Positions 11,713-21,727 of a DNA stretch of 64,000 nucleotides are shown here, in pieces. Each line of letters opens with the position of its first letter. The first letter of the stretch is position 1. The translations under genes were made by a program, and so were the position numbers. The stretch is taken from NCBI RefSeq assembly GCF_946479685.1, contig NZ_CAMLGS010000001.1, positions 73,288-137,287 of the forward strand, in the 5' to 3' direction. Below the pieces are notes generated by a model. It had not been told where the DNA came from. It searched no databases and saw only the letters and a list, made by a program, of their open reading frames with translations. Source of the stretch: an uncultured Methylotenera sp. (GTDB taxonomy: Bacteria > Pseudomonadota > Gammaproteobacteria > Burkholderiales > Methylophilaceae).

Positions 11713-12330
11713 ATGTACGTTGTGGCACTCACCGGCGGCATAGGCTCAGGCAAGAGCGAGGCCTCTAGGCACTTCGCCAGCCTAGGCATCCCCGTGGTAG
11801 ATACGGATGTGATTGCGCATGAACTCACCGCAGTTGGCAGCCCGTTACTCCAAGAAATCCAGCACATTTTTGGCGCGCATTTTTTTAATGCGGATGGCAC
11901 ATTAAACCGGGCCAAACTGCGTCAGCACATTTTCAACGACGCCAATGAAAAAGCCAAGTTAGAACAGTTGCTGCACCCTGCCATCTACCAACAAGCGTGG
12001 CAAACATTAAAAAATAATGAACAAAACCAGCACCCAAGCTATCAACTGTTAGTAGTACCCTTGCTGTTCGAGAGCACACGCTACCAATCCATTGCCAATA
12101 CCACCCTAGTCATTGATTGCGATGAGTCGCTGCAAATCGAACGTGCAATGAGCCGCAGTCAACTCACTGCAGATGAAGTCAAAAAGCTGATGCAGGCACA
12201 AACTTCACGGGAAAACAGACGCAATCTTGCCGATGCCATCATTGATAACAGCGGTTCAGTGCATGAGTTAACCGAAAAAATTAATGAATTCCATAAAAAA
12301 CTTATTAAGACTTGCATAGTTAGCAAATAA
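11713..12330 (+). CDS. coaE: Dephospho-CoA kinase
   Basis: Phosphorylates dephospho-CoA in the last step of coenzyme A synthesis. The P-loop LTGGIGSGKSEASRHF is at residues 5-20 and VVDTDVIAHEL follows; PLLFES near residue 115 is another family motif. The 205-residue length is usual. It is co-directional with pilD and zapD in the conserved pilD-coaE-zapD-yacG order. Confidence 0.95.
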   Translation: MYVVALTGGIGSGKSEASRHFASLGIPVVDTDVIAHELTAVGSPLLQEIQHIFGAHFFNADGTLNRAKLRQHIFNDANEKAKLEQLLHPAIYQQAWQTLKNNEQNQHPSYQLLVVPLLFESTRYQSIANTTLVIDCDESLQIERAMSRSQLTADEVKKLMQAQTSRENRRNLADAIIDNSGSVHELTEKINEFHKKLIKTCIVSK

Positions 12331-12420
12331 ATTTGATAATCCAGTTCAACTTTTAAATTCAATGCAGTGGCTAAACCTAAAAACGCCTTTGGCTTACATG
12401 ATTAAACCTACCTATTAAAC

Positions 12421-13179
12421 ATGCCTAGTTACGACTATCCTTTTAATGAACGCATACGCACACTGCTGCGCGTAGAGGATTTGTTTGCCAAAGTTTTGCA
12501 CAACCTTGCTGCAGACCATGAGTTTCAGCACCACTGTGCCCTGCTCACACTGCTGCAAATTTTAGATGTGGTAGACCGCGCTGAACTTAAGGTAGATTTA
12601 CTGCAAGAACTTGACCGTCAGAAAACTGCCATGCGCATGCTGATTGGCAACCCTATCATCTCCCAAGAAGCATTAGAAGCAACACTAGAAGATATCAATG
12701 TAGCAGCTGATGCATTACGTGCAGAAACCACCAAGCTTGGGCAAACCCTGCGCGCTAACGAATGGTTAATGAGCATTAAACAACGCGCAGGCATTCCAGG
12801 CGGCGTGTGTGAGTTTGATGTGCCGTCTTACCACTATTGGCTAGGGCTAGGCTCTGAGCGCCGCAAACACGACCTGGAATCATGGATTAAGCCGCTGATC
12901 CCGATGCAGCAAGCCATTATCATTATCTTACGGATTTTGCGTGGCAGCGGCAGCACCAATAAACTCGTCGCCACCAACGGCGTTTACCAGCAAATGCTGG
13001 GCGGTGTAAGGCCGGCACAAATGTTAAAAATCAACTTGCCAGACAACCTCAACTGCTTCCCTGAGGTAAGTGCTAATAAATATGCGATTAACATTAGATT
13101 CAATACGCTGGATTGCACGCAAAAACCGCAAAAATTCGAAGAAGATGTAGACTTCACGTTAACGCTGTGTAATTTATAA
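12421..13179 (+). CDS. zapD: Cell division protein ZapD
   Basis: Cytoplasmic protein that cross-links FtsZ filaments at the division ring. The 252-residue protein has the alpha-helical N-terminal half beginning YPFNERIRTLLRVEDLF and the beta-strand C-terminal half with SYHYWLGLGSERRKHDLESW, both as in ZapD (YacF/DUF1342). Its position between coaE and yacG is conserved in many proteobacteria and supports the call. Confidence 0.95.
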   Translation: MPSYDYPFNERIRTLLRVEDLFAKVLHNLAADHEFQHHCALLTLLQILDVVDRAELKVDLLQELDRQKTAMRMLIGNPIISQEALEATLEDINVAADALRAETTKLGQTLRANEWLMSIKQRAGIPGGVCEFDVPSYHYWLGLGSERRKHDLESWIKPLIPMQQAIIIILRILRGSGSTNKLVATNGVYQQMLGGVRPAQMLKINLPDNLNCFPEVSANKYAINIRFNTLDCTQKPQKFEEDVDFTLTLCNL

Positions 13180-13209
13180 GCGCAATACGCTAAATCAAAT
13201 CGCACCCTT

Positions 13210-13254
13210 CTTCCAAAGATAATGCCTTCCAGAGATAATGCTTATCTCTGGAAG
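13210..13254. repeat. 16-bp tandem duplication plus perfect hairpin
   Basis: CTTCCAAAGATAATGC (13210-13225) is followed by a near-identical CTTCCAGAGATAATGC (13226-13241). The second copy then pairs with its reverse complement (13242-13254), giving a 13-bp perfect stem with a TGC loop. There is no T-tract. It lies between zapD and yacG and could be a processing or pausing hairpin. Confidence 0.7.
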
Positions 13255-13274
13255 CAATAGCAAAGCACCAACAC

Positions 13275-13466
13275 ATGACCCAAAGTAAAAGACTTGTTGC
13301 ATGCCCTACATGCAAAAATCTCGTGGAATTTTCCTCGCTGAATGCTTTTCGGCCATTCTGCAGCAAACGCTGCCAAATGATAGACTTAGGCGCCTGGGCC
13401 AATGAAGACTACGCTATACCGGCCGCTGCAAAAGACGACGATTTACCTGATGAGTTAACTCAGTAA
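13275..13466 (+). CDS. yacG: DNA gyrase inhibitor YacG
   Basis: Small zinc protein that binds GyrB. The 63-residue protein carries the four-cysteine zinc site CPTCKNLVEFSS and FCSKRCQMIDLGAW, which is the YacG signature, followed by an acidic tail. It lies downstream of zapD in the conserved order, separated by the hairpin/duplication. Confidence 0.93.
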   Translation: MTQSKRLVACPTCKNLVEFSSLNAFRPFCSKRCQMIDLGAWANEDYAIPAAAKDDDLPDELTQ

Positions 13467-13492
13467 ACATTTAAACCACGATCAAATTCCCG

Positions 13493-14038
13493 GTGTTTAA
13501 CATGACAATCACACAGCCACTGCAGCATCATTTACAACCCAGCCTACATCAAGGCGGCTATTTAAAGCTAATGCTGCATTACGGTTTAGCGCTCTTGCTT
13601 GCAGCCGCAGCAACACTTAGCCATGCGCAAGACAGCGTCAGCATCCACAACCCCTGGGTGAAAGCCACTTACCCTGGGCAAAACGTCAGCGCAGGCTATA
13701 TGACACTCACCAGCGCCAATGAAGCGACCTTGCTAAAAATCACCAGCGATATTAGCGACAGCGTGGAGATTCACAGCATGAAGATGGAAAATGGCGTGAT
13801 GAAGATGCGCATGCTACCTATACTGCAACTGCCGGCCGGCAAACCTTACAAGCTGGAGCCATCGGGGTTTCACTTGATGTTGTTTGATCTGAAAAAACCG
13901 CTAGTGGATGCACAAACGGTGAACTTTGAACTGACGTTTAAAAATAGCCAGAATGTGGAGTTTAAACAAAACGTGAAGGCAATAGTTAAAAGCGCGGACA
14001 GCAGCACAAGCGACCACGAGCATCACCATAACCACTAG
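13493..14038 (+). CDS. Periplasmic copper chaperone PCu(A)C
   Basis: Periplasmic Cu(I) carrier that helps assemble the copper centres of cytochrome oxidase. The core motif is present: HSMKM near residue 100 and FHLMLF near residue 127, giving the H-M...H-x-M copper ligands. The C-terminus is histidine-rich (DHEHHHNH), an extra metal-binding tail. The listed start is GTG with an in-frame ATG at 13502; a third start at 13571 would give a compact signal peptide (MLHYGLALLLAAAATLSHA) and is probably the best match to secretion. Identity is firm, the start is not. Confidence 0.88.
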   Translation: MFNMTITQPLQHHLQPSLHQGGYLKLMLHYGLALLLAAAATLSHAQDSVSIHNPWVKATYPGQNVSAGYMTLTSANEATLLKITSDISDSVEIHSMKMENGVMKMRMLPILQLPAGKPYKLEPSGFHLMLFDLKKPLVDAQTVNFELTFKNSQNVEFKQNVKAIVKSADSSTSDHEHHHNH

Positions 14039-14134
14039 CGCCGTCGCTACTGAATAAACAGCTAGACGCAGCGTCCCTGACGCAGGCAGGTCAGGCACAG
14101 CTACCTAAGTACGCCTACTACAGGCGCACGCTAC

Positions 14135-15178
14135 TTACAGCGCACCCCACACATCGCGTTGCATTGCAATACCATGAGCACCGTAGACTCTGGCGGCATC
14201 CAGATCTTCACGCAGCATGCCACCCAGCGCAAACACCGGCAACGCATAACCAGCAATCAGTTGATGAAACGCATCCCAACCCAGCGGCTGGGTATCAGGG
14301 TGACTTAACGTAGATTTAACTGGCGATAGCGTCACGTAATCCAAACCCAACATTTTGGCATGCGCCAACTCTGCTTCATTATGGCAGGATGCACCAACCA
14401 GCAAGCCGTCAGGCTTCACTTTTAACTGCATCAAGCGCTGTGCAGACAAATGCACACCGGAGGCATTCAATTGCTGTGCACTCTCTACATCGCTATTGAT
14501 AAACACTTTAGCCTCAAACGGCTTTGCCAGTGCAATCACATGCTCTGCAAACAACATTAAATCCTGCTTGGACAGATGCGGCTCACGCACCTGTATCATC
14601 ATCAAGCCATTTTCCAGCGCAACCCTCAAACGCTCCAGAAACAGCGCCTCACCCATTTCTTTTAGGTTACTGATGGCATAGGTTGAAGCCAAGCTGAGCG
14701 CAGTAAGAATGGGCGTGTTCGCAGGCAGCATAGGCCCCACTGTTAGTTTCTCGGGGTTTTGCCAGCTTAACACCTGATCTTCCAAGCCGACCGGATCACC
14801 CTGCCACTCCACCACGATGAAGAAATGCAACTTAACCGCTTTAGCCGGAGTGACCAGTTTGCCTGCCTGATCATAGCGCGCCTCATACTCGTAAGTACGA
14901 GTAAGCCATGAGTGAAAACGTGTCACCGTAATACCTAGCTCCTCCTGCAGCTCGCGCTTCAGGGCCTGTGCAGGGGTTTCGTTGGGTTCCACCTTACCGC
15001 CAGGAAACTCCCAATAACCTTCCCAAGGCTTGCCAACTGGGCGCTCACCTAGCAACACCATGCCGTTATCACGCTGAACGATACCAACCGCCGCTTCTGT
15101 CACTTGAGGAACAGGCATGCTAGCAGCCGAGCTATCTGCCAAGCTAGCTGAGGATAAATTAAGTGCGCTAGTGCTCAT
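14135..15178 (-). CDS. Nudix hydrolase fused to a ThiE-like domain
   Basis: The N-terminal half is a MutT-type Nudix domain: the Nudix box runs from GGKVEPNETPAQ to KRELQEELGI at about residues 59-82. MutT removes oxidised dGTP (8-oxo-dGTP). The C-terminal half from about residue 175 resembles thiamine-phosphate synthase (TIM barrel segments MIQVREP, VFINSD, GVHLSAQ, VGASCHNEAEL, SPVKSTLSHP, ALGGM). This two-domain form is common in betaproteobacteria; whether the ThiE half is active is unknown. It is convergent with the copper-chaperone gene. Confidence 0.92.
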   Translation of the reverse strand: MSTSALNLSSASLADSSAASMPVPQVTEAAVGIVQRDNGMVLLGERPVGKPWEGYWEFPGGKVEPNETPAQALKRELQEELGITVTRFHSWLTRTYEYEARYDQAGKLVTPAKAVKLHFFIVVEWQGDPVGLEDQVLSWQNPEKLTVGPMLPANTPILTALSLASTYAISNLKEMGEALFLERLRVALENGLMMIQVREPHLSKQDLMLFAEHVIALAKPFEAKVFINSDVESAQQLNASGVHLSAQRLMQLKVKPDGLLVGASCHNEAELAHAKMLGLDYVTLSPVKSTLSHPDTQPLGWDAFHQLIAGYALPVFALGGMLREDLDAARVYGAHGIAMQRDVWGAL

Positions 15179-15250
15179 GTTTAAGTTTTCTTTTCAGCTC
15201 GATTAGATATCACTTAATTAAAATTAAGAACCTATGATTACAAATAGCGA

Positions 15251-16477
15251 TTAAGAACGATAATCAGCATTAATCTTTACGTAATCATACGAGAAGTCGC
15301 AAGTCCAAATAGTAACTGCAGCATCGCCACGATTAAGCACTACGTGCACGGTAATATCAGACTCAGCCATCACCGCAGCGCCTTGTTCTTCAAGGTATGA
15401 GGCAGCACGACCGCCTTTTTCCGCCACCAGCACATCGCCCAGATACAAATCTAAAGCATTCACATCCAAATCATCCACGCCAGCATAACCAATCGCAGCC
15501 AGAATCCGGCCCAAATTAGGGTCTGATGCAAAGAATGCAGTTTTCACCAAAGGTGAATGCGCAATAGCATAAGCTACCTTGCGGCATTCTTCTTCGTTTT
15601 GACCACGCTCTACTACAATCGACATAAACTTGGTTGCGCCTTCACCGTCACGCACAATCGCTTGCGCCAGCTCAACCGCCACTTCGGTAAATGCATCGCG
15701 TAGCGCAATGTAATCCGCACTAGCTTCGGTCACTTCAACATTGCCGGCTTGGTTGGTTGCCATAAAAATCAGGCTATCATTGGTTGAAGTATCGCCATCT
15801 ACCGTAATGCAGTTAAATGATTTGTTCACTGCATACTGAATCATGCTTTCGAGCGCAGATTGGCTAATCGCGGCATCTGTTGCGATGTAGCCCAGCATGG
15901 TCGCCATATTCGGATGTATCATGCCTGAGCCTTTGCTCATACCAGTAATGGTGATGGTTTTGCCGCCCACATTCAGTTGACGAGACGTGCCTTTGGCCAC
16001 GATATCGGTCGTCATAATCGCTTCAGCGGCATTCAGCCAGTTATCCGCTTTTAAATTAGCGATAGCTGCCGGCAAACCAGCGACCACTTTATCTACCGGC
16101 AATGGCTCTAAAATTACGCCGGTAGAAAATGGCAGCACCTGATTCGCTTGAATACCAAGCAAATCAGCCAACGCATCACAGCTTTGCTGCGCACGTTTTA
16201 ATCCATCTTCACCGGTACCGGCATTCGCACAGCCCGTGTTCACCAGCAAAGCGCGAATGCCAGCTTGTTGCGCCAAAAAGTCTTTACATAGCACCACCGG
16301 TGCAGCACAGAAACGATTTTTAGTAAAAACACCAGCCACTCGCGTACCCTCGGCGAGTTTAATCACCAACACATCTTTACGGTTAGGTTTTCTCACATGC
16401 GCTTCCGCATAGCCTAATTCCACGCCGCTTACAGGCAATAAAGATGAAGCTAGGGGGGCAGTTAATTTAACTGGCAT
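15251..16477 (-). CDS. argJ: Glutamate N-acetyltransferase / amino-acid acetyltransferase
   Basis: Ornithine acetyltransferase of the cyclic arginine pathway. The precursor self-cleaves before the threonine in the [12 protein letters not shown] motif, seen near residue 190, giving alpha and beta subunits. Other family segments are [18 protein letters not shown] ([18 protein letters not shown]) and [14 protein letters not shown]. The length of 408 residues is normal. It lies downstream of cysS on the same strand with a terminator between. Confidence 0.96.
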   Translation of the reverse strand: MPVKLTAPLASSLLPVSGVELGYAEAHVRKPNRKDVLVIKLAEGTRVAGVFTKNRFCAAPVVLCKDFLAQQAGIRALLVNTGCANAGTGEDGLKRAQQSCDALADLLGIQANQVLPFSTGVILEPLPVDKVVAGLPAAIANLKADNWLNAAEAIMTTDIVAKGTSRQLNVGGKTITITGMSKGSGMIHPNMATMLGYIATDAAISQSALESMIQYAVNKSFNCITVDGDTSTNDSLIFMATNQAGNVEVTEASADYIALRDAFTEVAVELAQAIVRDGEGATKFMSIVVERGQNEEECRKVAYAIAHSPLVKTAFFASDPNLGRILAAIGYAGVDDLDVNALDLYLGDVLVAEKGGRAASYLEEQGAAVMAESDITVHVVLNRGDAAVTIWTCDFSYDYVKINADYRS

Positions 16478-16513
16478 AACAGTTCCTTACTCAAGTTCAA
16501 TAATATTTAAAAC

Positions 16514-16534
16514 AGCCTAGTTAAGCACTAGGCT
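16514..16534 (-). terminator. Terminator of cysS
   Basis: On the minus strand AGCCTAGT and ACTAGGCT form an 8-bp stem around a 5-base loop, followed by GTTTTAAAT. It lies just past the cysS stop. Confidence 0.65.
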
Positions 16535-16536
16535 AA

Positions 16537-17937
16537 TTAAGCGCTACGCCAGGTGGTACCTTGTGGCGTGTCTTCTAAAATAATGCCGGCCTCTGCCAGC
16601 TCTTTACGGATACGGTCTGCCTCGGCAAAGTTTTTGGCTTGCTTGGCTTCCAAGCGCTTCACGATTAGAGCATCGACATCCAGTGCCGCAACACCATCAT
16701 TTGCTGCGCCAGTCGCGTTCGTTTTAGCTTGCAAAAAGTCATCCGAATGACGTGACAACAGGCCTAGTACACCAGCTAGATTTTTAAGCAGCGCTGCCGC
16801 TTCTGCAGACTTGGTTTTATTCACTTCATTGGCCAAATCAAACAATACCGCCATCGCTTCTGGCGTATTAAAGTCATCATCCATCGCCAGTTTAAAGCGT
16901 GCAGCATAAGGATGCTGCCAGTCGATGGCAGCATCAGCTACATCAACACCACGTAGCGCGGTATAGAGGCGTGTAAGCGCCAACTTGGCATCATTTAAAT
17001 GCTGATCGCTGTAGTTAAGCGGGCTGCGATAATGCGCACGCAGGATAAAAAAGCGGATGACTTCTGCATCATATTTTTCCAGTACGGTACGTATCGTGAA
17101 GAAGTTGCCTAAAGATTTAGACATTTTCTCGTCATCCACACGCACAAAACCGTTATGCATCCAGTAATTCACCATCTGACAGGGTTTGCCGTCATGGCTA
17201 TGCGCAGCCTCGGACTGGGCGATTTCATTTTCATGATGCGGGAACTGCAAGTCTTGCCCACCACCGTGAATATCAAAGTGCTGGCCTAAATGGTGCGCGC
17301 TCATTGCCGAACATTCAATATGCCAGCCCGGGCGGCCTTTTCCCCATGGCGAATCCCAGCTTGGCTCTCCCGGTTTTGCCGCCTTCCATAACACAAAGTC
17401 CATCGGGTCTTTTTTAAAGCTATCCACTTCAACACGCTCACCCGCACGCAAGTCTTCTAACGACTTGCCTGAGAGCTTACCGTAACCTTGGAAACTACTT
17501 ACTGAATAAAACACATCGCCGTTCGCTGCCGGGTAGGCAAAGCCCTTGTCAATTAATGCAGAAATCATAGACAACATGCCACCAACAAACTCGGTCGCTT
17601 TAGGTTCCAGGTCTGGGCGCAGCACTCCCAGCTTGGCAGAGTCTTCATCCATGGCATCAATAAAGCGCTGGGTCAGCTGCGCGATGGTTTCGTTATTTTC
17701 ATTGGCGCGCTTGATAATCTTGTCATCAATATCGGTCACATTACGCACATAGGTCACATCATAACCAGACGCCCTCAGCCAGCGGCTCACCATATCAAAA
17801 ACCACCATTACGCGCGCATGGCCTAAATGACAGTAATCATAAACCGTCATACCACAGACATACATACTGATCTTGCCAGCTACAATCGGGGTAAATGTCT
17901 GCTTTTCGCGGGCTAATGTATTGTAAATTTTTAACAT
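16537..17937 (-). CDS. cysS: Cysteinyl-tRNA synthetase
   Basis: Class I aminoacyl-tRNA synthetase that charges tRNA-Cys. The HIGH-type motif is HLGHARV near residue 37, preceded by the zinc-binding [12 protein letters not shown], and the KMSKS motif is KMSKSLGNF near residue 273. The zinc ligands [11 protein letters not shown] are also in place. The 466-residue length is normal. The start matches the usual [15 protein letters not shown]. Confidence 0.97.
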   Translation of the reverse strand: MLKIYNTLAREKQTFTPIVAGKISMYVCGMTVYDYCHLGHARVMVVFDMVSRWLRASGYDVTYVRNVTDIDDKIIKRANENNETIAQLTQRFIDAMDEDSAKLGVLRPDLEPKATEFVGGMLSMISALIDKGFAYPAANGDVFYSVSSFQGYGKLSGKSLEDLRAGERVEVDSFKKDPMDFVLWKAAKPGEPSWDSPWGKGRPGWHIECSAMSAHHLGQHFDIHGGGQDLQFPHHENEIAQSEAAHSHDGKPCQMVNYWMHNGFVRVDDEKMSKSLGNFFTIRTVLEKYDAEVIRFFILRAHYRSPLNYSDQHLNDAKLALTRLYTALRGVDVADAAIDWQHPYAARFKLAMDDDFNTPEAMAVLFDLANEVNKTKSAEAAALLKNLAGVLGLLSRHSDDFLQAKTNATGAANDGVAALDVDALIVKRLEAKQAKNFAEADRIRKELAEAGIILEDTPQGTTWRSA

Positions 17938-18111
17938 ATGTTTCAGAGCTAGAGGATTGGTTATTTGTTTTTATCTGTCACTAGGCGCCCACCAAGCCGA
18001 TTCATGCGTGCAATGCAGAAATATATTGGCTTAAATCAAAATGAGCTATTGGAGGTTGCTTAGGCTATTGATAGAATTACACTTTGTTTATTCACCAAAA
18101 AGTATATCACA

Positions 18112-19107
18112 ATGAATAATTTTATTGCGTCACTGACTCCTTCAATCGCTCGCTTTGTTCTAGTCGCTTCAGCCAGTTTTGCGTTTAATATCGCATCTGC
18201 AGACGAGCTTAAAGACATCTCAAAATTAGCTGACCAAGGCCAGACTGCGGTAGCACTGGACCGCATCAATACCTTTATTGCGGCCAACCCGAAAAACGCA
18301 CAAGCATTATTCATGAAAGGCGTGTTGCTCGCTGAGCAAGGTCGCAGAGATGAGGCTATCAAATCATTCACCGAAGTGACTGAGCGCTTCCCTAACCTGC
18401 CTGAGCCTTACAACAACCTAGCGGTGCTATACGCAGACCAAGGCCAGTTTGATAAAGCACGCAAGGCTCTGGAAACTGCAATTAAAACTCATCCTAGCTA
18501 TGCAACTGCGCACGAAAACCTAGGCGACATTTACGCACGCATGGCAAGCGAAGCTTATGACAAAGCATTACAGTTAGACACCGCTAACACCCGCGCCCAA
18601 GGCAAACTGTCTTTAATTAAAGACCTGTTCGGCACTGGCAACAAAACCACGATTGCAGCTAGCGTGCCTGTGAAGGCGGCGAGCGCGCCAGCACCAGTTG
18701 CCACCAATACAGCAACACCTGCAACTGAAGCAAAAGAAGTGAAAAAAGCAGCGAGCAGCAACAACACAGACAACATTACCGCTTCAGTTAATAGCTGGGC
18801 GCAAGCTTGGTCTAACAAAGACTTAAACAAATACTTTGCCAGCTATGCAGATGACTTTAAGCCTGCCAAAGGCCAAAATTACAAGGCATGGGAAAAGCAA
18901 AGACGTGAACGTATTAACGCGCCATCTAAAATCAACGTGGAACTCAACAATATTGCTGTGGTCGCAAACGAAGGTAACACTGCAAAAGTACGCTTTAAAC
19001 AAAGCTACCAAGCAGATAAACGCTCTCCAATTCGCACTAGCAAAACACTATTGTTGAAAAAATCTGGCGACAACTGGTTAATTACTGAAGAAATCGCAAG
19101 CAACTAG
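18112..19107 (+). CDS. Exported TPR protein with C-terminal NTF2/Cds6-like domain
   Basis: The signal peptide covers residues 1-29 (ends FNIASA before DELKD). Tetratricopeptide repeats span about residues 30-175 (AQALFMKGVLLAEQGRRDEA, then YNNLAVLYADQGQFDKA). An alanine/threonine-rich linker follows, then from about residue 222 a small alpha+beta domain (NSWAQAWSNKDLNKYFASYADDF) of the SnoaL/NTF2 type often called Cds6-like. The same kind of domain ends the next gene, an L,D-transpeptidase. A role as periplasmic helper in cell-wall work is inferred from that pairing. Exact function is unknown. Confidence 0.82.
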   Translation: MNNFIASLTPSIARFVLVASASFAFNIASADELKDISKLADQGQTAVALDRINTFIAANPKNAQALFMKGVLLAEQGRRDEAIKSFTEVTERFPNLPEPYNNLAVLYADQGQFDKARKALETAIKTHPSYATAHENLGDIYARMASEAYDKALQLDTANTRAQGKLSLIKDLFGTGNKTTIAASVPVKAASAPAPVATNTATPATEAKEVKKAASSNNTDNITASVNSWAQAWSNKDLNKYFASYADDFKPAKGQNYKAWEKQRRERINAPSKINVELNNIAVVANEGNTAKVRFKQSYQADKRSPIRTSKTLLLKKSGDNWLITEEIASN

Positions 19108-19152
19108 TTGCGCATAGCATTTGAAATAGTAGTACTTGAAACATAAGGCATC

Positions 19153-20403
19153 ATGATCAACAAAGCACTGACCTATACGCTATTAGCTGCCATTACGCTG
19201 GTGCCATGGAATGCAACTGCTGTAAATCGCTTTAGTTTTGGCAATCTATTGCCCAAAGCTAGCTTAAGTAGTGCTGCATCCATTGCATCCAATGCCGCAG
19301 CTAATCTCGTAGAAGAGTTACTGGTCAAAAGCCTGCTCGAAATCTCTGAGGGCAAGCATCAGCAGGCACTGAACACGATCGATCAGCTGATTCAAAGCGT
19401 GCCTAACTTCAAGCTCGCTCATTTGGTACGTGGTGACTTGCTCATGGCACAAGGCAAGTATTTACAAGCCTTTGGCGACCCGGGTGTTAACCGCCCGGAG
19501 GCGGTGCAAGACCTACAAGAGGAAGCTCGTGTACGTATTGAGCGTTACTTAGCCAAGCAATCACAAGCTAAACAGCCCAACTTGATTCTGGCGCCCAATG
19601 CACAGCAATCGCACTTAATGCTGATTGACACCAGTAAATCCAGGTTGTACCTGTATGAAAAACATGACAACCAGCTTAAGTACGTTGCGGACTACTACAT
19701 TACCGTCGGTAAAAATGGCGTAGAGAAACAATCAGAAGGTGATAAACGCACCCCGATTGGCGTTTACTTTGCCAGCACTAAACTCAAGCAGCAACTACCA
19801 GACTTTTACGGTGAAGGCGCTTACCCACTGAGCTACCCGAACGAATGGGATAGAGCGCACAACAGAAACGGCTCTGGCATCTGGCTGCACGGCACCCCTA
19901 GCAGCACCTATAGCCGCCCGCCTCGTGCCAGTGATGGCTGTGTCGTGGTAGCAAACCAAGACTTAAAAGCATTAGAACCTGCGCTACAATCAGGTAAAAC
20001 CCCGATTATCATTGCCAACAACCTACAGTGGCTGAATAGCTCCGCAGCACCAGAAGCGGAAAAGGAAGTCCTGAACTCCGCCATCAATCACTGGCTCAAC
20101 GATTGGCGCGCACAGGATACCGAAAAGTACCTAGCGCACTACTCCAAAGATTTTTCAACCAATGGTATCAACTATCAGCAATGGGCTGAACACAAGTACC
20201 GCGTGCAAGCCAGCAAGCCTAATATCGACATTGCACTGTCTAATATCAGCATGTTTAGCTACCCCGACCCACAGAAAAAACTGGTGGTGGTAGATTTCAC
20301 ACAAAGCTTTACTAGCCCACATTTGAAAAATGTCATGCAAAAACGCCAGTACTGGATACAAGAAGGTCACAGCTGGAAAATCATTTATGAAGGTACGGCT
20401 TAG
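19153..20403 (+). CDS. L,D-transpeptidase (YkuD) with C-terminal NTF2/Cds6-like domain
   Basis: Periplasmic enzyme that forms 3-3 peptidoglycan cross-links or attaches proteins to peptidoglycan. It has a signal peptide, a helical TPR-like region (about residues 50-130) and the YkuD domain from about residue 152 (HLMLIDTSKSRLYLYE). The catalytic segment has His246 in WLHGTP and Cys263 in ASDGCVVV. The canonical SHGC is SDGC here, a variant common in this subfamily. Residues from about 300 (INHWLNDWRAQDTEKYLAHY) repeat the C-terminal domain of the upstream gene. It follows that gene by 45 bases, so they are likely an operon. Confidence 0.9.
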   Translation: MINKALTYTLLAAITLVPWNATAVNRFSFGNLLPKASLSSAASIASNAAANLVEELLVKSLLEISEGKHQQALNTIDQLIQSVPNFKLAHLVRGDLLMAQGKYLQAFGDPGVNRPEAVQDLQEEARVRIERYLAKQSQAKQPNLILAPNAQQSHLMLIDTSKSRLYLYEKHDNQLKYVADYYITVGKNGVEKQSEGDKRTPIGVYFASTKLKQQLPDFYGEGAYPLSYPNEWDRAHNRNGSGIWLHGTPSSTYSRPPRASDGCVVVANQDLKALEPALQSGKTPIIIANNLQWLNSSAAPEAEKEVLNSAINHWLNDWRAQDTEKYLAHYSKDFSTNGINYQQWAEHKYRVQASKPNIDIALSNISMFSYPDPQKKLVVVDFTQSFTSPHLKNVMQKRQYWIQEGHSWKIIYEGTA

Positions 20404-20442
20404 CTTCCATTAAGCCGCGTTAATCATCACTCAAGGACCCCT

Positions 20443-21012
20443 ATGCGTAAACTTTATATTTTTCTGACTTTAATGTTACTTAGCAACACAGCGATGGCAG
20501 CTAACCCACAAGTGGTGTTTGAAACCAACCGCGGTAACTTTATTGTGGAACTTTACCCTGAGAAAGCCCCTAAAACCGTGGCTAACTTCCTGGCCTATGT
20601 GAACTCTGGTTTTTATCAAGACACGATTTTCCATCGCGTGATTAAGCGCTTTATGATTCAGGGCGGCGGTTTTAATGCAGATATGTCAGAAAAAGAAACA
20701 CGCGCACCGATTGTCAACGAATCCAATAACGGTCTTGCCAATGAGGTAGGCACTATTGCCATGGCAAGAACTTCAGACCCGGACTCGGCAACCTCTCAGT
20801 TTTTTATTAACTTAGAGAACAACCAGTTTCTAAACTATCAAAACCCGGACGCACAGCTGATTGGTTACTGTGTATTTGGCCGCGTATTAAAAGGCATGGA
20901 CGTAGTACGTGACATCGCAGCAACCTCAACCGCCAACGTTGGGCCATACGGCGACGTACCAAGATCACCTATCGTGGTGCATCAGGTTAAAGTGAACAAA
21001 GCCCCGCTATAA
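20443..21012 (+). CDS. ppiA: Periplasmic cyclophilin-type peptidyl-prolyl isomerase
   Basis: Catalyses proline isomerisation during folding in the periplasm. The signal peptide ends ...LLSNTAMA before ANPQVVFET, so it is the exported form. Cyclophilin motifs are [15 protein letters not shown] near residue 65, and ARTSDPDSATSQFFINL near residue 106. The length of 189 residues fits the PpiA type. It is followed by a cytosolic paralogue. Confidence 0.92.
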   Translation: MRKLYIFLTLMLLSNTAMAANPQVVFETNRGNFIVELYPEKAPKTVANFLAYVNSGFYQDTIFHRVIKRFMIQGGGFNADMSEKETRAPIVNESNNGLANEVGTIAMARTSDPDSATSQFFINLENNQFLNYQNPDAQLIGYCVFGRVLKGMDVVRDIAATSTANVGPYGDVPRSPIVVHQVKVNKAPL

Positions 21013-21076
21013 GCGTACCTCTAATTCTCACTAGGTATTTTCAACAGTTTTAACAATTATTTATTAAGGACATTAC

Positions 21077-21568
21077 GTGGTTAAACTACAAACAAACTTT
21101 GGTGACATCACTATCGAACTAAACGCTGAAAAAGCACCGATTACCGCAGCCAACTTCTTACAATACGTGGATGCTGGTTTTTATGACGGTACAATTTTCC
21201 ACCGTGTAATCAATGGCTTTATGATTCAAGGTGGTGGCTTTGACACAACCATGACACAAAAAAGCACACAAGCTGAAATCAAGAATGAAGCAGACAACGG
21301 CTTAGGTAACGAGAAGTACACCATTGCTATGGCACGTACTTCTGCACCACACTCAGCAAGCAGCCAGTTCTTTATCAACGTAGCCAACAATGAGTTCTTA
21401 AACCATACTGCTCCTAACGGCAGCGGCTGGGGCTACTGTGTGTTCGGTAAAGTGGTAGAAGGCATGGACGTGGTTGATAAAATCAAACAAGTTGCCACTA
21501 CTAGCCTGAAAGGTCACCAAGACGTGCCTTCAAGCAACGTGGTGATTGAAAAAGCAACCCGCGTTTAG
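21077..21568 (+). CDS. ppiB: Cytoplasmic cyclophilin-type peptidyl-prolyl isomerase
   Basis: Cytosolic counterpart of the previous gene: no signal peptide, 163 residues, with [33 protein letters not shown] and [17 protein letters not shown]. The start is GTG, preceded by TTAAGGA at good spacing. The two are clearly paralogous and presumably arose by duplication with gain or loss of the export signal. Confidence 0.95.
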   Translation: MVKLQTNFGDITIELNAEKAPITAANFLQYVDAGFYDGTIFHRVINGFMIQGGGFDTTMTQKSTQAEIKNEADNGLGNEKYTIAMARTSAPHSASSQFFINVANNEFLNHTAPNGSGWGYCVFGKVVEGMDVVDKIKQVATTSLKGHQDVPSSNVVIEKATRV

Positions 21569-21727
21569 TCGCCAGCACTAGCTTGCCGCAGAATACACAC
21601 GGATTTAACCCCATGCTGAATTTTCCGGACAAGCTAAGCATTTACAATCGCAATAAAATCGGGGCTGTACATTTTGGTTAATCTCAACTCTACTAACCTT
21701 AACACTGGCAGCCCCGCTTCATCAGAC

